Shown piece by piece: positions 35,905-42,373 of a stretch of 42,373 nt of DNA. Each line of letters begins with the position of its first letter. Position 1 is the first letter of the stretch. A program made the position numbers and the translations under genes. A model generated the notes under the pieces. It was given only the letters and a program-made list of their open reading frames with translations, made no database searches and had not been told where the DNA came from. Origin of the DNA: Desulfovirgula thermocuniculi DSM 16036 (lineage in GTDB: Bacteria; Bacillota; Desulfotomaculia; Desulfotomaculales; Desulfovirgulaceae); NCBI RefSeq assembly GCF_000429345.1, contig NZ_AUBR01000029.1, positions 1 to 42,373 of the forward strand. Reading direction: 5' to 3'.

Positions 35905-36687
35905 TCACATAAACATGCTGACAAAATAATACACCAGGGGCGCCGTAAAAAGCATGCTGTCGAAGCGGTCGAGAATGCCCCCGTGGCCGGGAATGATGTC
36001 ACCGGCGTCCTTTACCCCGGCCTGGCGCTTTAAGGCCGACTCCACCAGGTCGCCCATGAGAGCCGCCAGCCCCAGGAGAAAACCCAGCAGCAGGAGCCGC
36101 CCGCGGGGCAAAAAAGGGTATATGCCTGCAAAGGCCAGGGAAGCCAGGAGGCTGCCCAGAAAGCCCCCCAGCATACCTTCTACGGTCTTTTTGGGGCTTA
36201 AAAGGGGAGCCAGCTGGCGGCGACCCCAACGGCGGCCGATGAAATAGGCCGCGGTATCGGTGGACCAGGTACCTACCAGGGTAAAGGTGAGCCAGATCCA
36301 GCCGTTGGGCAAGAGCCGCAGGAGGTATATGTAAACGAAGAGGCCTATGTAGAGGGAGACCAGCACCGTAACCGCGCCTTCTACGGGAGAAAAGCGGGGG
36401 TAGAGCAGCACCACGGCGGCCAGCACAAAAAATAACACCAGGGTGAAGCTCTTGCCCAGGGCGGCGTCCTGGTAAAGGTAAGCGCCGGCCAGCACCAGGA
36501 GGCTGCCCGCCACCGTCAGCCCGTAGGGGAGGTACAGGTTCAGGTTCTGGAAGAGGGCCACCATCTCCAGGGTGGCCAGGACCATAAGCAGCCCCGTAAG
36601 GATGAGGAGCGGAATGCTGCCGTGCCAGACGGCAGCAATAATGAGGGGGATGCCAATTAAGGCGCTTATGATCCGGTGCCGCAGCAA
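35905..36687 (-). CDS. cdsA: Phosphatidate cytidylyltransferase
   Basis: CdsA makes CDP-diacylglycerol in the cytoplasmic membrane. The 260-residue, multi-helix protein has [30 protein letters not shown] and the C-terminal signature [20 protein letters not shown]. The start is TTG 36687, with GAGGTGA 6 nt upstream, inside the last 22 bp of uppS. Confidence 0.96.
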   Translation of the reverse strand: MLRHRIISALIGIPLIIAAVWHGSIPLLILTGLLMVLATLEMVALFQNLNLYLPYGLTVAGSLLVLAGAYLYQDAALGKSFTLVLFFVLAAVVLLYPRFSPVEGAVTVLVSLYIGLFVYIYLLRLLPNGWIWLTFTLVGTWSTDTAAYFIGRRWGRRQLAPLLSPKKTVEGMLGGFLGSLLASLAFAGIYPFLPRGRLLLLGFLLGLAALMGDLVESALKRQAGVKDAGDIIPGHGGILDRFDSMLFTAPLVYYFVSMFM

Positions 36688-37484
36688 CTCACTTCACCTC
36701 GAGAGAGCCCGCCAAAGCGGCGCTCCCGCCGCTGGAAATCCACCAGGGCCTGGAGGAGGTGCACGCGCCGGAAATCGGGCCACATTACGGGAGTCAACCA
36801 GAACTCGGTGTACGACAGCTGCCACAGGAGAAAGTTGCTGATGCGGAAATCCCCGGAGGGCCTGATGAGGAGGTCCGGGTCCGGCTGGCCGGCGGTGTAG
36901 AGGTGGGCGGCAACGGTGGACTCATCTATTTCTTCCGGCGACAGCATGCCTTCTTTCACCAGCCGGGCCAAGGCCCGTACGGCATCCACAAGCTCGCTAC
37001 GCCCCCCGTAGTTCAGGGCGAGGTTGAGCACCAGGCCGGTGTTGTGCCGGGTGCGCGAAACGGCCATTTCCAGCGCCTCCCGGGCGTGCGGCGGCAGGTC
37101 CTGCAGGCGGCCAATAGGATGAAGGTTAACGTTGTTGGCGGCCAGCTCCTCTATCTCCTTATAAAGATATTCCACCAGCAAATCCATTAGCTCGTTTACT
37201 TCTTCCCGCGGCCTCTTCCAGTTTTCCGTAGAAAAGGCGTAAACGGTCAGGTACTTGATGCCCAGCTCGACGCAGGCCCGCACCACTTCCCGGAGCGATT
37301 CCACGCCTGCCCGGTGACCGTACGTTCTGGGCAGCCCCCTCATCTGGGCCCACCGGCCGTTACCGTCCATGATGATGGCCACATGCCGGGGCAGGCGTGA
37401 GCGGTCCAGCTGGGCCAGGAGGGCCTCTTCAGGGCCGGGGCCTTTCATCCTGCCGAAGAGAGCGTGAGCCCACTTTTTAAGCAA
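36666..37484 (-). CDS. uppS: Undecaprenyl diphosphate synthase (cis-prenyltransferase)
   Basis: UppS makes the C55 lipid carrier for peptidoglycan. The 272-residue enzyme has [19 protein letters not shown] with the catalytic aspartate, [23 protein letters not shown] and [24 protein letters not shown]. The start is TTG 37484, with GGAGGAGG upstream. The last seven codons overlap cdsA. It follows a terminator-like hairpin, so it may have its own promoter or rely on read-through. Confidence 0.96.
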   Translation of the reverse strand: MLKKWAHALFGRMKGPGPEEALLAQLDRSRLPRHVAIIMDGNGRWAQMRGLPRTYGHRAGVESLREVVRACVELGIKYLTVYAFSTENWKRPREEVNELMDLLVEYLYKEIEELAANNVNLHPIGRLQDLPPHAREALEMAVSRTRHNTGLVLNLALNYGGRSELVDAVRALARLVKEGMLSPEEIDESTVAAHLYTAGQPDPDLLIRPSGDFRISNFLLWQLSYTEFWLTPVMWPDFRRVHLLQALVDFQRRERRFGGLSRGEVSCCGTGS

Positions 37485-37501
37485 CGCGTCCTCCTCCTCA
37501 A

Positions 37502-37532
37502 ATTTAAAACAACCCCCTCCTTAAAGAGGGGG
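37502..37532 (-). terminator. Intrinsic terminator between ferredoxin and uppS
   Basis: CCCCCTC (37513-37519) and GAGGGGG (37526-37532) form a 7-bp stem with a 6-nt loop. On the minus strand it runs into TTGTTTTAAATTT, 12 bp after the ferredoxin stop. Confidence 0.65.
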
Positions 37533-37543
37533 CTTGCCGCCGG

Positions 37544-37717
37544 CTACTCTTCCACAATGGCTCCCGTCGGGCAGGCATCCATGCAGGTACCGCAGCTCTC
37601 GCACTTCTCGGGGTCAATCCGGTAGGTCCCTTCCTCCTCCAGGATGGCCCCGGTAGGGCAGGATTCCAGGCAGGTCCCGCATGCCTGGCACTCATCGGCA
37701 ACAATGCGGTAGGCCAT
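37544..37717 (-). CDS. 2[4Fe-4S] ferredoxin, 57 residues
   Basis: A short gene on the minus strand starts at ATG 37717 with AAGGAGGG 6 nt upstream and ends at 37544. The protein begins MAYRIVADECQACGTCLESC and continues to a second CESCGTCMDACPTGAIVEE. Two CxxCxxCxxxCP motifs bind two cubane clusters, as in clostridial-type electron carriers. It lies between frr's small neighbour and uppS. One nearby electron-demanding step is IspG, but a direct partnership is only a guess. Confidence 0.92.
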   Translation of the reverse strand: MAYRIVADECQACGTCLESCPTGAILEEEGTYRIDPEKCESCGTCMDACPTGAIVEE

Positions 37718-37719
37718 GG

Positions 37720-37937
37720 TTAACCCTCCTTAAGATTTTCTTCCTCGCAGGCCACCGTGAGCACAGCCTTCCGGGGGGCTACCGCTTGAAACCGCAGGAC
37801 TCTTTCCGGCCCACCCGGTTTCCTCCCGGGAGGGGCCGTGCGTACCACCTCCACTTCCCAGCCCAGCTGCCGGCAAAGTTCTGCGGCTGCAGGCAGCCTC
37901 CAGGCGAGCACGTCCGGCTCCAAGGCGCCTGTGCTCC

Positions 37938-37941
<4 letters not shown>
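37720..37941 (-). CDS. Small conserved protein, function unknown
   Basis: This 73-residue protein begins at GTG 37941, overlapping the frr stop by 4 bp, and ends 2 bp before the ferredoxin start. Its middle ([30 protein letters not shown], here split as a helix then a strand) suggests a small alpha/beta fold. Tight spacing on both sides supports it as a real gene. I do not recognise a family. Confidence 0.65.
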
Positions 37942-39288
<1,347 letters not shown>

Positions 39289-39909
39289 TTAGTCTCCTTG
39301 CGGCTTTGCCAGGCCCTCGCCGAGCTCAAAGCGCGCAAAGCGGCGGATGACGATGTTTTCCCCCAGCCGGGCGATTTTCTCCGTGAGAAGCTGCTGCACT
39401 GTAATGTCTGGGTTCTTAATGAAGGGCTGCTCCAGGAGGCAGACTTCCTTGAAAAATTTCTCCAGGCGCCCCTGTACGATCTTCTCGATGACCTTTTCCG
39501 GCTTGCCCTCGTTGGCCGCCTGGGCGGCGAGGATCTCCTTTTCCCGCGCAATGACGTGCTCCGGGACGTCTTCCCTTTTTATGTATTCCGGGCGGGCGGC
39601 GGCAATCTGCATGGCGATGTCCCGCACGAAGAGACGGAACTCGTCGGTCTTGGCCACAAAGTCCGTCTCGCAGTTCACCTCTACCAGGACGCCGATGCGC
39701 CCGCCGCCGTGGATGTAGGCGTCCACCACCCCTTCGGTGGCCAGGCGCCCGGCCTTTTTGGCCGCCTGGGCCAGCCCCTTTTCCCGCAGGTAATCGATGG
39801 CCTTCTCCATATCGCCGCCGGTGGCCATCAGGGCCTTCTTGCAGTCCATCATGCCGGCCCCGGTGCGCTCGCGCAGTTCTTTAACCATTGCCGCCGTGAT
39901 TTCGGCCAT
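39289..39909 (-). CDS. tsf: Translation elongation factor Ts
   Basis: EF-Ts exchanges nucleotide on EF-Tu. The 206-residue protein is the short form, starting [20 protein letters not shown] and with [25 protein letters not shown] in the N-terminal domain. NCETDFVA follows and the C-terminal coiled coil is short. The frame is open to 39930, but ATG 39909 has GAGGAGGAAATTA directly upstream. It follows rpsB. Confidence 0.96.
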   Translation of the reverse strand: MAEITAAMVKELRERTGAGMMDCKKALMATGGDMEKAIDYLREKGLAQAAKKAGRLATEGVVDAYIHGGGRIGVLVEVNCETDFVAKTDEFRLFVRDIAMQIAAARPEYIKREDVPEHVIAREKEILAAQAANEGKPEKVIEKIVQGRLEKFFKEVCLLEQPFIKNPDITVQQLLTEKIARLGENIVIRRFARFELGEGLAKPQGD

Positions 39910-39975
39910 TAATTTCCTCCTCCTCACCAAAAGAGATTATTTCCCCGGCAGGGCGGGCTTAAACCCTGCCCCAGA

Positions 39976-39997
39976 GAAAAAGGAGGGGTTCCCCCCT
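39976..39997 (-). terminator. Hairpin between rpsB and tsf
   Basis: AGGGG (39984-39988) pairs with CCCCT (39993-39997), followed on the minus strand by CCTTTTTCTC. A further GGCAGGG/CCCTGCC stem follows before tsf. This is a likely partial terminator setting the rpsB:tsf ratio. Confidence 0.45.
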
Positions 39998-40020
39998 TAA
40001 GCCAGGGGGCCCCTGCCGGT

Positions 40021-40740
40021 TCACTGCTCTCCTTGCGGCTTCGTCTCACCAATCTGCTCGCCCTGGCGCCCTTCCAAAACCGCATCGGCTATCTTGCTGG
40101 TAATAAGGCGCACCGCCCTTATGGCATCATCGTTGCCCGGGATGACGTAATCGATTTCATCGGGGTCGCAGTTGGTGTCCACAATGGCCACAATGGGAAT
40201 CCCCAGCTTGCGCGCCTCGGCCACGGCAATCCGTTCCTTGCGGGGATCGACCACAAAGAGCGCGTCGGGAAGTTTCTTCATATTTTTGATGCCGCCCAAA
40301 AAGCGCTGCAGCTTTTCCTTTTCCTTCAAGAGCCTGGCCACTTCCTTTTTGGGCAAAACGGCCATGGTTCCCTCGGCTTCCATGCGCTCGAGCTCGTGGA
40401 GGCGGTCAATGCGCCGTTTAATGGTCTGGAAGTTGGTGAGCATGCCGCCCAGCCAGCGCTGGTTGACGTAAAACATGCCGCAGCGCTCGGCTTCCTCCCT
40501 AATGGACTCCTGCGCCTGCTTTTTGGTGCCCACAAAGAGGATGGTACCGCCCTCGCTGGAGAGGTTGCGCACGAAGTTATAGGCCTCTTCCAGCTTGCGC
40601 ACCGTTTTCTGCAGGTCGATGATGTAAATCCCGTTGCGGTCAGTAAAAATATAGGGGGCCATTTTAGGGTTCCACCGGCGGGTCTGGTGCCCGAAGTGCA
40701 CCCCGGCCTCCAAAAGCTGCTTCATGGAGATGATGGCCAT
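40021..40740 (-). CDS. rpsB: 30S ribosomal protein S2
   Basis: S2 joins late in 30S assembly. The 239-residue protein has [39 protein letters not shown], the FVGTKKQA segment and the [19 protein letters not shown] region. The frame opens at GTG 40752 (2 nt from GGAGGT), but ATG 40740 gives the family N-terminus. It is the first gene of its operon, with a promoter and structured leader upstream. Confidence 0.96.
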   Translation of the reverse strand: MAIISMKQLLEAGVHFGHQTRRWNPKMAPYIFTDRNGIYIIDLQKTVRKLEEAYNFVRNLSSEGGTILFVGTKKQAQESIREEAERCGMFYVNQRWLGGMLTNFQTIKRRIDRLHELERMEAEGTMAVLPKKEVARLLKEKEKLQRFLGGIKNMKKLPDALFVVDPRKERIAVAEARKLGIPIVAIVDTNCDPDEIDYVIPGNDDAIRAVRLITSKIADAVLEGRQGEQIGETKPQGEQ

Positions 40741-40776
40741 CTTTGCTTGCACTTACCTCCTTTGGTTTTAGTACCT

Positions 40777-40838
40777 CCGCCGCCTTCATACTCCTGCAGG
40801 ACCCCGCCAGGGGCACCCCTAAAGAAGTCCGGCGGCGT
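40777..40838 (-). promoter_or_regulatory. Structured rpsB leader, candidate S2 autoregulatory RNA
   Basis: In the leader of about 110 nt, CGCCGCC (40778-40784) pairs with GGCGGCG (40831-40837). The two strands enclose two hairpins, TCCTGCAGGA (40792-40801) and AGGG-GCAC-CCCT (40809-40820). This makes a closed three-way junction just before the ribosome site. S2 leaders with autoregulation are known in other bacteria. Similarity to them was not tested. Confidence 0.5.
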
Positions 40839-40859
40839 GCGTGTTACACGTCAGGCAGT

Positions 40860-40888
40860 ATTCTAACACAAACCTCCCTGGGGTTCAA
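40860..40888 (-). promoter_or_regulatory. rpsB promoter
   Basis: On the minus strand TTGAAC (40888-40883) and TAGAAT (40865-40860) are 17 bp apart, immediately after the bpsA stop. Confidence 0.7.
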
Positions 40889-40903
40889 GGGCGGTGAGGC
40901 CGT

Positions 40904-41938
40904 TTAAGGAAGGGTGGCGTAGGCCTCCTCGTCAAAGTAGAGCTCGCGCCCCCAGGGAACGTGAGCCTCCTCCGGCACCCGCGGCTGTGCCACAGCCTCC
41001 AGGCGGAAGAAGTTCGATGTGTACCAGTTGATGTCGGGAACCGGCAGGCGCTCAAAAGCACGGGTCACCAGGGGATAATTTTTGGCCACAAAACCCTCCC
41101 GCTCGAGCTCGTACTCGTGAAAGTCGTGGATTATGTCGGTAATCACAAAGTTCATCTCCAGGATCAGCTTCTGAATCCGGTACCACTTGTCCCTAGAGGC
41201 CTCTAGGTGGGTGAGGCCAAAATACCCGGCGCTCCCCTTGCCCTTTAACGACTCCGCGCAGCGGTATAAAAACAAGCTAATACCCGGCAAGGTTTCCACC
41301 GGATCGATGAGGAAGGTGTCGTAGGCGGCGCGAAATTCAGGGGGCAGGGGACGGCGCACATCGTATTTGTAAGCGGCAAGATTCTTCCAGCCCCTCCTGC
41401 CGGCATTCTCGTTGATGAAGTCTACCAGCCGCTCATCCACTTCCAGCACGGTAATGCGCCCGGTCATCCCCGTGAGGGCCATGGCAATGCTGGTGAGATC
41501 ATCGTCGCCAATGAGGAAGATGTCCTTGTTTTCCAGGTCTCCCCGCTGGTACATGAGCGCCACGCGGCTCACGGTGCTCCCCGCATCCACATAGCCCTGG
41601 TCGTACTCGGCTATGGCCTGCGGCCTGTGGCGGGCAATTTCCTGAAATTCTTCCAGTACCTCCTTAAAGCGTCCCTGCAGGACCACCGTCTTTCCCTCGC
41701 AGGTGGGGCAGGCCACCGACTCCAGAGGAGACAGCCCTTCCTCTTGGGCCACTTCCCTCCCCCGGGAAGTTAAGGAGATGCTCCCTCCCTCGCTGCGGAT
41801 CAATCCCCTACGGGTCAGGTCCTCCAGCACCTCCACATACCTGGCCAGGTGGCCGTCCTGCTCCCTGATCAGCTGCCAAAAGGTAGCGGGCTTTAAAAGC
41901 AACCGGCGTAAAATCTGGCCTTCTACCCTGTCCAACAT
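40904..41938 (-). CDS. bpsA: N4-bis(aminopropyl)spermidine synthase
   Basis: BpsA adds aminopropyl groups to spermidine to make branched polyamines, which are common in thermophiles. The 344-residue protein has an N-terminal winged-helix part (about 1-70), a CPTC motif near residue 80, and the DUF43 core with QGYVDAGSTVSRVALMYQRG (20 residues), LIGDDDLTSIAMALTG (catalytic aspartates) and FLIDPVETLPGISLF. ATG 41938 has GGAGGTGAA 0-2 nt upstream, rather close. It lies upstream of the rpsB promoter, in the position of no gene known to me in Bacillus. The tnpB element ends 84 bp before it. Confidence 0.9.
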   Translation of the reverse strand: MLDRVEGQILRRLLLKPATFWQLIREQDGHLARYVEVLEDLTRRGLIRSEGGSISLTSRGREVAQEEGLSPLESVACPTCEGKTVVLQGRFKEVLEEFQEIARHRPQAIAEYDQGYVDAGSTVSRVALMYQRGDLENKDIFLIGDDDLTSIAMALTGMTGRITVLEVDERLVDFINENAGRRGWKNLAAYKYDVRRPLPPEFRAAYDTFLIDPVETLPGISLFLYRCAESLKGKGSAGYFGLTHLEASRDKWYRIQKLILEMNFVITDIIHDFHEYELEREGFVAKNYPLVTRAFERLPVPDINWYTSNFFRLEAVAQPRVPEEAHVPWGRELYFDEEAYATLP

Positions 41939-41984
41939 TTCACCTCCGTACCAAAATTTTTATTACCAAATTCACTGAAACAAT

Positions 41985-41993
41985 AGTATACCA
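41985..41993 (-). promoter_or_regulatory. Extended -10 promoter for bpsA
   Basis: The minus strand reads TGG-TATACT about 45 bp before the bpsA start. No clear -35 is present; the position 17 bp upstream lies about 10 bp from the tnpB right end. Confidence 0.5.
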
Positions 41994-42021
41994 CAGCCCG
42001 CCTGGTAACCGAAAGGTTTTT

Positions 42022-42175
42022 GTGACATCCTCCCCCCAATAAATTGGGGGGCATCCCGTCGTGGGATGGCGGCTGATCAACCGCAGGTTAGCCAGCATTC
42101 CCCGGATGACCCGGATCATCACCTTGGCCTTTAGGGGTGCCACGCTCCCCTTTCTCCCAGGGTCATGCCCCGAGA
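42022..42175 (-). ncRNA. Putative omega RNA (reRNA) at the tnpB right end
   Basis: Downstream of tnpB and overlapping its stop, the minus strand folds into nested elements. ATGACCC (42106-42112) pairs with GGGTCAT (42160-42166) around an inner AGGGG/CCCCT hairpin. Two tandem hairpins follow at the right end: CATCCC-GTCGT-GGGATG (42052-42068) and CCCCCCAA-TAAA-TTGGGGGG (42032-42051). The last bases before flanking DNA are GGATGTCAC. This is the layout of the guide RNA scaffold encoded at IS605-type right ends. The guide would begin at about 42021. Confidence 0.6.
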
Positions 42176-42373
42176 GCATCGAGCGCTTTGGCGGCAATGT
42201 TCAAAGCCCCAACCCTGTCCGCATCGGACTGGTACCCGCACCTGATGCACTTGAACCAGGCATGGGTTTTCCGGTTGTAGCGGGAAACATTCCCGCACCG
42301 CGGACAGGTCTTGGAAGTCTCCTTGGGGTCGACGTAGATTACGGGCACCCCGGCAAGGGCGGCCTTGGATGCG
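42163..42373 (-). CDS. tnpB: RNA-guided nuclease TnpB (IS605/IS1341 family), C-terminal part
   Basis: The frame enters at the window edge and ends at 42163, giving the last 69 codons. It reads SKAALAGVPVIYVDPKETSK, then the zinc ribbon TCPRCG-x-x-SRYN and FKCIRCGYQSDADRVGALNIA. The two CxxC pairs and the final RuvC aspartate in ADRVGALN are intact. TnpB is an RNA-guided DNA nuclease of transposons; it cleaves at sites matching its omega RNA guide. The right end of the element is inside the window, the left end is not. Whether a tnpA is also present is unknown. Confidence 0.9.
   Translation of the reverse strand, partial: ASKAALAGVPVIYVDPKETSKTCPRCGNVSRYNRKTHAWFKCIRCGYQSDADRVGALNIAAKALDALGA

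Overview
The window is a GC-rich chromosomal segment, apparently from a spore-forming Gram-positive bacterium of the Clostridia (Peptococcaceae-like). The gene order over most of it is the one known from Bacillus subtilis: rpsB-tsf-pyrH-frr-uppS-cdsA-dxr-rseP-proS, then rimP-nusA-rnpM-ylxQ-infB-rbfA-truB-ribF-rpsO-pnp, then M16 peptidase-ymxH-dpaA-dpaB-asd-lysC-dapA-rnj-tepA. Both dipicolinate synthase subunits and YmxH indicate sporulation. A branched-chain polyamine synthase (bpsA) suggests a thermophile. All recognised genes are on the minus strand, so transcription runs from high to low coordinates. Many starts are TTG or GTG.

From 42.4 to 37.5 kb, a partial IS605/IS1341-type tnpB with its right-end (omega RNA) hairpins abuts the bpsA promoter. 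Next come a promoter and structured leader for rpsB, then tsf, pyrH, frr, a small unknown gene and a 57-residue 2[4Fe-4S] ferredoxin too short for ordinary ORF cut-offs. From 37.5 to 28 kb lie lipid and envelope genes: uppS, cdsA, a YtvI-like permease, dxr, rseP, ispG, then proS, a UgtP/MgdG-type glycosyltransferase and an MgtC-family protein. The last two occupy the place polC has in Bacillus. From 27.9 to 19 kb is the translation/transcription-factor operon, with a good sigma-A-type promoter before rimP and nrnA inserted between rbfA and truB. From 18.9 to 5.9 kb are pnp, dacF, the M16 peptidase, a small membrane protein, ymxH, dapB, dpaAB, asd-lysC-dapA and ribonuclease J. Lysine/diaminopimelate synthesis therefore sits with DPA synthesis, which uses the same precursor.

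The last 5.9 kb (positions 1-5900) is different and looks like an eroded accessory segment. It holds a 5'-truncated flavin reductase and a 3'-truncated tepA. These are followed by a three-gene cluster of an SNF2/SMARCAL1-like helicase (interrupted before motif VI), an HNH-repeat DNA-binding protein and an ADP-ribosylglycohydrolase (one frameshift). Then comes about 900 bp without a convincing gene, containing two minus-strand terminators, several hairpins and a promoter overlapped by a TetR-type operator palindrome. A metallo-beta-lactamase-fold hydrolase runs off the left edge.

Seven intergenic hairpins with T-tracts lie inside the otherwise continuous gene series, so the conserved cluster is probably divided into several attenuated transcription units. 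The least explained material is the 466-1290 region, the decaying SNF2/HNH-repeat/DraG cluster, and the tnpB right end with its predicted guide.
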